DNA from: Bradyrhizobium sp. ISRA464
GTDB lineage: Bacteria > Pseudomonadota > Alphaproteobacteria > Rhizobiales > Xanthobacteraceae
Direction of reading: 5' to 3'
NCBI RefSeq assembly: GCF_029910095.1
Contig: NZ_CP094526.1
Span: forward strand, 5,952,001 to 6,016,000
Length of the DNA: 64,000 nucleotides
In this document: positions 25,568-32,873 of the stretch, in pieces
How the letters are laid out: every line of letters starts with the position of its first letter
How positions within the stretch are numbered: position 1 is the stretch's first letter
Notes under the pieces: generated by a model
What the model saw: the letters and a program-made list of their open reading frames with translations, nothing else
What the model was told of the DNA's origin: nothing
Database searches by the model: none
Translations under genes and position numbers: made by a program

Positions 25568-26593
25568 CTAATGACACACCGCGGGGATGCGCTGCCCTGC
25601 ACGGTCGAAACACAGCGGCCGCACCAGATGCAGTTCGATCTCCTGGCCCGCCTGCAGCGGCTGATGCGGATCCGCGAGCGTCACCAGCGTCTCGCCCTTA
25701 TAGTCCAGGTGAACGTGATTCTGCTCGCCGAGGTGCTCGACGCGATGCACGCGGCCGACCATCTGGCCGCCATTGCGCGCGGCGAGCCGAAGATGCTCGG
25801 TGCGGATGCCGACCGTCTCCGTTCCGGGCGGCACTGCCACGTCGGCAAGCAGGCGGGCGGGAAGGAAGTTGATCTGAGGCATCCCGAGCCGCGAAGCGAC
25901 GTAGCTGCTGGAGGGGCTTTCGTAGATTTCCCTGGGCGTGCCGAGTTGAAGCAACTGACCGTCCCTGATCACGCCGATCTTTGATGCCATCGTCATTGCC
26001 TCGACCTGATCGTGGGTGACATAGAGGATGGTTGCGCCCAGCTCGATCTGGATCCGCTTGAGCTCGAGCCGAAGCTCGGAGCGGAGTTTTGCGTCCAGCG
26101 ACGACAGCGGCTCGTCCATCAAATAGATCGAGGGATCGCGGACCAGCGCGCGGCCGATCGCTACCCGCTGCATCTCGCCGCCGGAAAGGCGCGTGGCCCG
26201 GTTATTCAGCTTGCTGGCGATATGCAACAGCTCCGCCGTCTGTTCGACGCGCTTGCGGATAATCGGCTCGGCCACGCGGCGCGCGGGCGAGCGCAGCGGA
26301 AAGGCTAGATTGTCATAGACCGTCAAATGTGGATACAGCGAATACTGCTGAAACACGAATGCGATATCCCGCGAGCCCGGCGGATCGTGCGTCACGTCGC
26401 GCCCGTCGATCATGACGGAGCCGGCATCCGGGCTCTCGAGCCCGGCGATTAGCCGTAGCGTGGTGGTCTTGCCGGCGCCGCTCGGCCCGAGCAGAACGAT
26501 GAACTCGCCGTCGTTCACCACGAGCGAGAGATCGCGCACCGCCTCCACCGCGCCGAAGCGCTTGCTGATGTTGCGTAGGGTGACGTCAGCCAT
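25568..26593 (-). CDS. ABC importer ATPase, second copy
   Basis: 341 residues from the ATG at 26593. Walker A GPSGAGKTT, Q-loop FQQYSLYPH, signature LSGGEMQRVAIGRAL, Walker B IYLMDEPLSSLD and the H-loop YVTHDQVEAMTM are all intact, followed by a C-terminal TOBE/regulatory domain as in MalK/UgpC. It overlaps the preceding ATPase gene by 8 bases. With that gene it would form a heterodimeric motor, as in the two-ATPase glycerol importer of rhizobia. Confidence 0.9.
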   Translation of the reverse strand: MADVTLRNISKRFGAVEAVRDLSLVVNDGEFIVLLGPSGAGKTTTLRLIAGLESPDAGSVMIDGRDVTHDPPGSRDIAFVFQQYSLYPHLTVYDNLAFPLRSPARRVAEPIIRKRVEQTAELLHIASKLNNRATRLSGGEMQRVAIGRALVRDPSIYLMDEPLSSLDAKLRSELRLELKRIQIELGATILYVTHDQVEAMTMASKIGVIRDGQLLQLGTPREIYESPSSSYVASRLGMPQINFLPARLLADVAVPPGTETVGIRTEHLRLAARNGGQMVGRVHRVEHLGEQNHVHLDYKGETLVTLADPHQPLQAGQEIELHLVRPLCFDRAGQRIPAVCH

Positions 26594-27683
26594 GGCGCGC
26601 GCCCTCCTCCCTGGCGGTCCGGATCGCAAGGCCGCTGCCGATGTCGAACAGCGCAAGCCGCTCGGAGCGGAATTCGAGACCGATAGTCTCACCGATCCGC
26701 ACTGACGCGCTGGAGGGCAGCCGCGCCGCGACCCGCCCATACGCCGTGTCGACGGTGACGATCTGCGTGGTGCCGAGATATTCCGCCCCGAACACTTCGC
26801 CGCGGACGGCGCCCGCGTCGGCGAAGCGGATGTGCTCCGGCCGGACCCCGAGCGCCAGCGGCGCGCTTGCGCGGTCCTCGCGGATCTCGGGCACCGCGAT
26901 CGTGGTGTCGTGGAGGCTGACCGCCTGATCGCCGGATCGCAGGCCGCTCTCGAAGCGCAGGAAGTTCATCGGCGGCGAGCCGATGAAGTCGGCGACGAAC
27001 ATGCTTGCGGGCCGGTCATAGACCTCTTGCGGCGTTCCGATCTGCTCGATGCGGCCCTTGTTCATGATGGCGATCTGGTCCGCCATCGACATCGCCTCGA
27101 GCTGGTCGTGCGTGACATAAACCGTAGTCGCCTTGATGCGATCGTGCAGCTCGCGCAGCTCGCCGCACATCAAATGCCGAAACTCGGCGTCGAGCGCGCC
27201 TAGCGGCTCGTCCATCAGGAAGGCCTTCGGCCGCCGCACCATGGCACGCCCGAGCGCGACGCGCTGCCGGTCACCCCCCGAGAGCTTCGAGGTCTTGCTC
27301 GACAACAGATGCTCGATCCGCAACATCCGCGCGGTCTCCTGCACCCGCTGTCGGATCTCGCCCCGGCTCATGCCCTGGCACTTCAGAGGGAAGCCGATGT
27401 TCTGCCCGACATTCATGTGGGGATAGAGCGCGAAAAGCTGGAACACAAAAGCGATGTCGCGGGCGGCGGCGCGGTGGAACGTGACGTCCTCGCCATCGAG
27501 CAGGATCTTGCCTTCGGTAGACAGCTCCAGACCGGCAATCACGCGCAAGGTGGTGGTCTTGCCACAGCCGGAGGGTCCGAGCATCGCGAAGAAGCTGCCG
27601 TCGTCGATGGTGAAGGTCGAGCCTTCCACCGCCGTGAACTGATCGAACGATTTGCGTAGGTTTTCGATGCGGATCTGTGCCAT
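26586..27683 (-). CDS. ABC importer ATPase, first copy (UgpC/MalK-like)
   Basis: 365 residues. Walker A GPSGCGKTT, Q-loop VFQLFALYPHMN, signature LSGGDRQRVALGRAM, Walker B AFLMDEPLGALDAEF and YVTHDQLEAMSM, then a TOBE domain (LGVRPEHIRF). The residues after Q (LFA) and the signature variant LSGGD distinguish it from the second ATPase, so the two are not a recent duplication. It powers import by the two permeases upstream. Confidence 0.9.
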   Translation of the reverse strand: MAQIRIENLRKSFDQFTAVEGSTFTIDDGSFFAMLGPSGCGKTTTLRVIAGLELSTEGKILLDGEDVTFHRAAARDIAFVFQLFALYPHMNVGQNIGFPLKCQGMSRGEIRQRVQETARMLRIEHLLSSKTSKLSGGDRQRVALGRAMVRRPKAFLMDEPLGALDAEFRHLMCGELRELHDRIKATTVYVTHDQLEAMSMADQIAIMNKGRIEQIGTPQEVYDRPASMFVADFIGSPPMNFLRFESGLRSGDQAVSLHDTTIAVPEIREDRASAPLALGVRPEHIRFADAGAVRGEVFGAEYLGTTQIVTVDTAYGRVAARLPSSASVRIGETIGLEFRSERLALFDIGSGLAIRTAREEGARHG

Positions 27684-27687
27684 GGTC

Positions 27688-27888
27688 CTATTCCGGAAAA
27701 TGGCTGACGATGACGAAGCCGACCGTTCCGGCGAGGATCGTCACGAAGGAGTAGCTGTACAGGTCGATCGACCAGGGCTGAACCAGCATGATGATGCCGC
27801 CCCCGATCAAGGTCATCGCACCGGCTTCCCACGGCCCGCGACGGAACCAGCGCTGGAATGAACCCTTGGCAACAGCAGAACCGCTCAT
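27688..27888 (-). CDS. Small membrane protein of the importer
   Basis: 66 residues with two membrane helices (AGAMTLIGGGIIMLVQPWSI and YSFVTILAGTVGFVIVSHF). Its ATG overlaps the permease stop (ATGA, 27885-27888) and the first ATPase follows 4 bases after its end, so it is made with the transporter. The rhizobial glycerol importer Glp also has two ATPases and a small membrane protein of unknown role; this may be its counterpart, though I see no strict sequence match to DUF2160. Confidence 0.7.
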   Translation of the reverse strand: MSGSAVAKGSFQRWFRRGPWEAGAMTLIGGGIIMLVQPWSIDLYSYSFVTILAGTVGFVIVSHFPE

Positions 27889-28862
27889 TTGCGCACCGCT
27901 CCGAAGGTGATGCCGCGCAACAGGTGCTTGCGCAACAGCACGGTGAACATGACGATGGGAACGACGAACAGCGTGGTCGCGGCGGCAACGGCCGGCCAGT
28001 CCTGCCCACCCTCGCCGATGATGAAGGGGATGAATGGCGGCATTGTCTGCGCTTCACCGCTGGTCAGGAGAACCGCAAAGGCGTATTCGTTCCAGGAGAA
28101 AATCAGGCAGAAGATCGCGGTCGCCGCAATGCCTGTAACGGCCTGCGGCAGTACCACCTTGCGCAGCGCCTGTAGCCGCGTATAGCCGTCGACCAGCGCG
28201 GCCTCCTCATATTCGCGCGGAATTTCGTCGATAAATCCCTTGAGCAGCCAGACCGCGAGCGAGACATTCACCGCGGTGTAGAGCAGGATCATTCCTAGGC
28301 GCGTGTCGGTCAGGTTGAGCTGCCGGTACATCAGATAGATCGGGATCGCGACTGCGACCGGCGGCATCATGCGCGTCGAGAGGATAAAGAATAAAAGATC
28401 GTCGGCGAGCGGAATGCGGAAGCGCGAGAACGCGTAGGCGGACAGCGTGCCGAGAAAGACCGCTAGGAACGTCGAGCCGAAGCCGATGATCAGCGAGTTG
28501 ACGAAGCGCGGCACGACCTTTGATGGTCCGGCGATCACCATGTCGTGCTTGCGCACCAGCTTGTCGTACCAGGTCGCGGGCGGCGGCAACTTGGCGATGA
28601 AATCCGGGGTCTGGCGGGTGCGCACGGTGAACAGGTTCACATAGCCCTCAAGGGTCGGCTCGAAGATTACCTTGGGCGGATAGGCGATGGCATCGCTCTG
28701 CGACTTGAATGCGGTGGCAACGATCCAAAGCAGCGGCAGGATCGTGATCAGGGCATAGAGAATGACGAGGCCGCCGGCGAACGCCTTGGCGCGCGGCGAG
28801 GCTTCGACGATGGAATGCGCGGTCGATTTGGCCAGGACAGATTTGGCGACGGCAGCGGTCAT
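27885..28862 (-). CDS. ABC importer permease, MalG type
   Basis: 325 residues from the ATG at 28862, overlapping the upstream permease stop as ATGA. Six predicted membrane helices; the coupling EAA loop reads EYEEAALVDGYTRLQALRKV, then VLPQA. A periplasmic loop of about 60 residues between helices 1 and 2 is longer than average (FEPTLEGYVNLFTVRTRQTP onward). It forms the pore with the MalF-type partner. Confidence 0.9.
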   Translation of the reverse strand: MTAAVAKSVLAKSTAHSIVEASPRAKAFAGGLVILYALITILPLLWIVATAFKSQSDAIAYPPKVIFEPTLEGYVNLFTVRTRQTPDFIAKLPPPATWYDKLVRKHDMVIAGPSKVVPRFVNSLIIGFGSTFLAVFLGTLSAYAFSRFRIPLADDLLFFILSTRMMPPVAVAIPIYLMYRQLNLTDTRLGMILLYTAVNVSLAVWLLKGFIDEIPREYEEAALVDGYTRLQALRKVVLPQAVTGIAATAIFCLIFSWNEYAFAVLLTSGEAQTMPPFIPFIIGEGGQDWPAVAAATTLFVVPIVMFTVLLRKHLLRGITFGAVRK

Positions 28863-29833
28863 CGTTGCTTCACCTTGTTCAGCGTTTTGACGTAGATGTT
28901 GGCGGCACCGAACACGGTCACGAACAGGATGATGGCGAGCGCCGAGGAATAGCCGGTGCGCCACTTCTCGAACGCCGCACGCTTCAGCGAGATCGACACC
29001 AGCTCGGTGGTCGAGCCCGGTCCGCCCGAGGTCAGGAGATTGACCATGTCGAACATCTTGAAGTTCTCGATCGCGCGGAACAACACCGCGAGCATCAGGA
29101 ACGGTACCGTCATCGGCAGCGTGATCGACCAGAACTGCCGCCACGCCGAGGCACGATCAACTTCGGCCGCCTCATAGATGTAGTCGGGGATCGATCGAAG
29201 CCCGGCAAGGCAAATCAGCATCACGTAGGGCGCCCACATCCAGGTGTCGACCAGCACGATGGTCCAGGGCGCGAGCGAGACCTGCCCGGTCATGCTGAAC
29301 GAGCTCGGCGGCGCACCGGTGAACAGGCCGATCAGATAGTTGAACGGCCCGATCTGCGGCTGCAGCAATAGCGTCCAGAAATTGCCGACGACCGCCGGCG
29401 ACAGCATCATCGGCAGCAGGATAATCGTAGTCCAGAAGCTGTGACCGCGGAACTGGCGGTTGATTAGCAGCGCCAGACCAAACCCGACCACCACCTGCAA
29501 GGCCACCGAGCAGATCACGAACTGCGCTGTGGTCTGGAGCCGGATCCAGACGTCCTCGTCGGTGAGGATGTCGCTGAAATTGTCGAGGCCAACGAACCGC
29601 AGCGGCAGGTAGGACATGCTGAGGTTCAGGTTGGTGAAGGATAGCCGGATCATCCAGACCAGCGGGAAGATGTTGATCGCGAGCAGAAGTGCGATCGTCG
29701 GCGCAACGAACAGCCACGCAATGGTCCGGTCGGACAGTCCGCGGACGCGCAGCGCGGCGCGGGATTTGGCGGGCTCGCTCACGCTCGGAATCGTAACATG
29801 ATCAGGTTGGAAGATCGTCGTCATCTTGTCCAT
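28859..29833 (-). CDS. ABC importer permease, MalF type
   Basis: 324 residues. N-terminal cytoplasmic tail, helix 1 at IAWLFVAPTIALLLAINIFP, and an EAA loop DYIYEAAEVDRASAWRQFWS, then ITLPM. Membrane topology fits the MalF/UgpA group. An alternative start at the ATG of MTTIFQP three codons in is possible. It follows the binding-protein gene after a 73-base gap that contains a strong hairpin. Confidence 0.9.
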   Translation of the reverse strand: MDKMTTIFQPDHVTIPSVSEPAKSRAALRVRGLSDRTIAWLFVAPTIALLLAINIFPLVWMIRLSFTNLNLSMSYLPLRFVGLDNFSDILTDEDVWIRLQTTAQFVICSVALQVVVGFGLALLINRQFRGHSFWTTIILLPMMLSPAVVGNFWTLLLQPQIGPFNYLIGLFTGAPPSSFSMTGQVSLAPWTIVLVDTWMWAPYVMLICLAGLRSIPDYIYEAAEVDRASAWRQFWSITLPMTVPFLMLAVLFRAIENFKMFDMVNLLTSGGPGSTTELVSISLKRAAFEKWRTGYSSALAIILFVTVFGAANIYVKTLNKVKQR

Positions 29834-29848
29834 CGGCTGGGCTGGTTC

Positions 29849-29878
29849 GGCTTCCCCGGGGGCGACCTCGGGGAAGCC
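29849..29878 (-). promoter_or_regulatory. Intercistronic hairpin after the binding-protein gene
   Basis: GGCTTCCCC and GGGGAAGCC form a perfect 9-bp stem around a 12-base loop, between the binding-protein stop (29907) and the first permease start (29833). There is no T-run, so it is more likely an mRNA-stabilising or partial attenuation element that keeps binding protein in excess over membrane subunits, as known for maltose-type operons. Confidence 0.65.
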
Positions 29879-29906
29879 AGTTCAGTTGGGTCGCGGCGTA
29901 GCGGGT

Positions 29907-31265
29907 CTATTGCGAGGCGACCTCCTTGCCTTGCTCCTTGAACACCTTGGTCCAGTCCTTGACCAGGAGATCGAGCGCCTGCTGCGCCGCGCCCTTGTCG
30001 GCAACAACGTAGTCGTGCACCCGCTTCTGCATGTCGAGCAGCAGCTGCGCGTAGGACGGCTCGGCCCAGAAGTCTTTCACGATGCTCATCGATTCCAGGA
30101 ATTGCGGTGCGAACGGCGCGCTTTTCGGGAAGTCGGGCGCATCAACGACCGCCTTCAGGGCAGAGTAGCCGCCGATCTGCCACCATTTCTGCTGCACTGC
30201 GGGCTGCGCGAACCACTTGATGTAGGCGAGCGCGTCGTCCTTGTGGTCGGAGGTCGACACCACCGAGATGCCCTGTCCGCCGAGCTGGGTGAAATGCCCT
30301 TTCGGACCGGCCGGATTGACGAAGAAGCCGATCTTGTCGCCGCCGACGTTGGGATCCTTGTAGAGGCCGGGGAAGAAGGCGAACCAGTTCATCTGCATCG
30401 CCACCTGGCCAGACTTGAAGGCATCCAGCCCTTCCTGCATGTAGGCGTTGGTCAGGCCCGGCGCGGTGCAGCATTTGTAGAGCTCCTTGTAGAACTCGAG
30501 CCCCTTGGCCGCGTCGGCGGAATTGACGATGCCCTGCATCTGGTACGGCTTCTTCGGATTGTCGTAGGCGAAGCCGTAATTGTAGAGCACGTTGGTCACG
30601 CCCATGGTGATGCCTTCCGAGCCACGCTCGGTGAAGATGTAGGCGCCATAGACCTTCTTGCCGTCGATCTCGCGGCCCTGGAAGAACTCAGCGATCTGCT
30701 TCAGCTCGTCATAGGTCTTCGGCGGCGCCAGATCCCGGCCGTACTTGGCCTTGAATGCCGATTGAACGTCGGGCCGCGAGAACCAGTCCTTGCGGTAGGT
30801 CCAGCCCACCGCATCGGCCATGGCCGGCAGCGCCCAGTAGTTCGGCGAATTCTTCGGCCATTGCGAGTAGCCGACCACTGTCGCAGGAACGAAGTCGTCC
30901 ATCGAGATGTGCTCTTTGTCGAAGAAGTCGTTGAGCTTGACGTACCACTTGTTCTCGGCGGCGCCGCCGATCCATTGGCTGTCGCCGATGATCAGGTCGC
31001 AGAGCTTGCCGTGGGAGTTGAGCTCGTTGAGGAAGCGATCCGCATAGCTCGTCCAGGGGACGAACTCGTATTTCATCTCGATGCCGGACTGCTTGGTGAA
31101 GTCCTTGCCTAGTTCGACCAGTGCATTGGCCGGATCCCACGCCGCCCAGCACAGCGTGAGCTGCTTGCTCTGGGCTGCCGCTTCGCCTCCGCCGAATATC
31201 CCGAGCAGCGCCGCCCCGAGGACGGTGGTTGCAGCCGAGCTTTTTAACCAATTGAATGTCCGCAT
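29907..31265 (-). CDS. Periplasmic solute-binding protein of the importer
   Basis: 452 residues from the ATG at 31265, which has GAGAGGAAAC upstream. The signal peptide is MRTFNWLKSSAATTVLGAAL with cleavage after GEAAAQ. The mature protein is a family 1 extracellular binding protein: LTLCWAAWDPANALVELGKD, FVPWTSYADRFLNELNSHGK, CDLIIGDSQWIGG. Tryptophan-rich segments suggest a carbohydrate or polyol ligand. It is the first gene of the ABC-dha operon, so its ligand is probably the compound the Dha relay phosphorylates, or a precursor. Confidence 0.9.
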   Translation of the reverse strand: MRTFNWLKSSAATTVLGAALLGIFGGGEAAAQSKQLTLCWAAWDPANALVELGKDFTKQSGIEMKYEFVPWTSYADRFLNELNSHGKLCDLIIGDSQWIGGAAENKWYVKLNDFFDKEHISMDDFVPATVVGYSQWPKNSPNYWALPAMADAVGWTYRKDWFSRPDVQSAFKAKYGRDLAPPKTYDELKQIAEFFQGREIDGKKVYGAYIFTERGSEGITMGVTNVLYNYGFAYDNPKKPYQMQGIVNSADAAKGLEFYKELYKCCTAPGLTNAYMQEGLDAFKSGQVAMQMNWFAFFPGLYKDPNVGGDKIGFFVNPAGPKGHFTQLGGQGISVVSTSDHKDDALAYIKWFAQPAVQQKWWQIGGYSALKAVVDAPDFPKSAPFAPQFLESMSIVKDFWAEPSYAQLLLDMQKRVHDYVVADKGAAQQALDLLVKDWTKVFKEQGKEVASQ

Positions 31266-31438
31266 ATTCGTTTCCTCTCTCGTTGATGCATCCAACCCGC
31301 ACGCCGTTCCCTGCCGGAACGACGCCAAGACCTGAAACCGAGTTTGAGGAGCGATGAGTGAAGGACGAGACGAACCATTCCGGACATGGGTCCAGATGGA
31401 CTTGGGCTCCTCCCGCACATCTTGCTCGATGCGCAGTG

Positions 31439-31473
31439 TTTAGTATTTTTGTTGCGCTAAATGTATTACTAAA
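31439..31473. promoter_or_regulatory. Inverted repeat TTTAGTA-N21-TACTAAA upstream of the ABC-dha operon
   Basis: Exact 7-bp arms two helical turns apart in an unusually AT-rich stretch about 175 bases upstream of the binding-protein start. The same TTTAGTA word returns at 31669. Such spaced half-sites suit a dimeric or tetrameric repressor or activator. No regulator gene of LacI, DeoR or GntR type is adjacent. Confidence 0.5.
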
Positions 31474-31668
31474 TTTCCGAGACGGTCAAGTGGGTTTCTC
31501 GCAGGCCCTACGAAAAGATTTGAGACGTACACGCGCGCAAGCGCCGCGAAGCCTTTTCATTCAACCAATCGCATATCGCTGGGGATTATGATCGTCGATC
31601 TAGCTCGGCGATGGCTGTCCAGCGCGCCCCGACGACTGGCACGCAGGATGACTGGCTAGGACGACATG

Positions 31669-31690
31669 TTTAGTAATCAGTTTTACTGAA
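31669..31690. promoter_or_regulatory. Second imperfect palindrome, TTTAGTAA-N6-TTACTGAA
   Basis: Seven of eight arm positions are complementary and the left arm repeats the TTTAGTA half-site of 31439-31473. Having three similar half-sites within 240 bases of one operon start strengthens the case for a common binding protein. Confidence 0.45.
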
Positions 31691-31789
31691 CGTTCAATGA
31701 AGCTAAGGCGATGGCTGTCCGAACACGGCGAGGATCAAGTATGAAATGAAGCTCATCCTCTATTTCGATCTTTTTGGCGCAGGACCACG

Positions 31790-31955
31790 GTGAGCTTCAG
31801 GTCGACGACATCGTGCAGGCGAGCGCGGCACGCGGCAATTTCGCGCTACGGCCCGGCAACACGCCGGTTGTCCTGTTATGTGCCGGCATCGATTTAACGC
31901 CGATGCTCGCGATGCTTCATGCGTTGGCGGCTCAATCTTCGACGAGAGATATTTG
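31790..31955 (+). pseudogene. Flavin reductase (MOSC/FAD-type) remnant
   Basis: A short frame reads VDDIVQASAARGNFALRPGN, then TPVVLLCAGIDLTPMLAMLH and ALAQSSTRD-like sequence. This matches the FAD/NAD-binding middle of MOSC-ferredoxin-reductase fusion proteins, where the normal text is LLSAGIG-V-TPMLAMLHALA. Both ends are missing and the frame becomes unrelated after residue STRDI. It abuts a second remnant on the other strand. Confidence 0.6.
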
Positions 31956-32034
31956 CGGCTATACGGAGCGCGTAGCGGCCGGGAGCATCCCCTTGTCGCT
32001 TCGCCACGCTAGCCTCCACATTTGCCGGTAGGTG

Positions 32035-32280
32035 GCTCTCGTCCGGCGCCACGAGCTTCGCCCGCGCGACCGTCATTGTGGTCGCGCGCTCCGGCCCGAA
32101 CCAGGGTTTCGTGCGACCGGCGTTCACGGGCTTGCGCGTGGTGGTGACGAGCCACGTGGGGTCCACGGAGAGGGACGACGCGTCGAAGCGCGCGCCGGTC
32201 GCGCCCAAGCCTGCGCATCCGCCAAGCGCGAGGGCGCTGCCTGCCGACACAAGCCCGCCCAGGAGCGCGCGGCGCGACAC
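32035..32280 (-). pseudogene. Lipoprotein esterase-like (DUF900 alpha/beta hydrolase) 5' remnant
   Basis: From a GTG at 32280 the frame reads VSRRALLGGLVSAGSALALG, then GCAGLGA, a lipoprotein signal with lipobox LGGC. It continues LVTTTRKPVNAGRTKPWFGP, then ERATTMTVARAKLVAPDES, as at the start of DUF900 hydrolases. The catalytic serine region is missing because homology ends near 32035. It is a truncated gene joined to the flavin reductase remnant. Confidence 0.6.
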
Positions 32281-32443
32281 GAGAGCCTCATGTTGAAGAA
32301 GATGTCGGACGATCACACGGAACCTTCGGAAATTCTGCCCACCGTTTGCCCCGCCCTGGTAGCTCCGTGAATGATGGAAAAATGGCAATCCGGTTCCGCT
32401 TCAATCAGAACCGATCAGTGCTGGCGCTGATGCCGGGTCTAGC

Positions 32444-32803
32444 TCAGGATTCTTGCCATGACGGTGTTGCAGATCGCGGATCAGGTTTCATCCTTGCCAC
32501 AACTTCAGGCCGGTTCTTCTCGAGCCAGGCCAAAGCTTCCGGCCCGTCGACGACACACTCGAAAGTCTCCCAGGTTGGGTCCTCCAGGGATTCCGATTGC
32601 AGTCGCTTTGCCGCATACTCAATGAGGTCGTGCAAGCGTTCATATCCTCGTCGGTGCTCGAGGGAATCTGCAATCGCCGTGCTGGTCCATCCTCGTTGGG
32701 CCAAATCGATAATGATCGGAGCATCAGCCTCGCTGAACCACGGTGTGGCATCGAACTCGATGCAGCGGACATTGTCGGCTGTATGGCAAGTGGCGTGGAT
32801 CAT
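32444..32803 (-). CDS. Hypothetical protein, 119 residues
   Basis: Starts MIHATCHTADNVRCIEFDAT with a GGAGG site before the ATG at 32803; a longer start is rejected on that ground. The protein is acidic and soluble: EADAPIIIDLAQRGWTSTAI, then DLIEYAAKRLQSESLEDPTW. No motif that would give a function. It is the last gene before glutamate dehydrogenase, on the same strand but separated by 70 bases downstream of it. Confidence 0.55.
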   Translation of the reverse strand: MIHATCHTADNVRCIEFDATPWFSEADAPIIIDLAQRGWTSTAIADSLEHRRGYERLHDLIEYAAKRLQSESLEDPTWETFECVVDGPEALAWLEKNRPEVVARMKPDPRSATPSWQES

Positions 32804-32873
32804 TGGATTCCTCCGTTTGCCGGCTCCAACCTGCGCTAGCATTGCACTTCTTACATCGCCGCTTCGCACGCCC

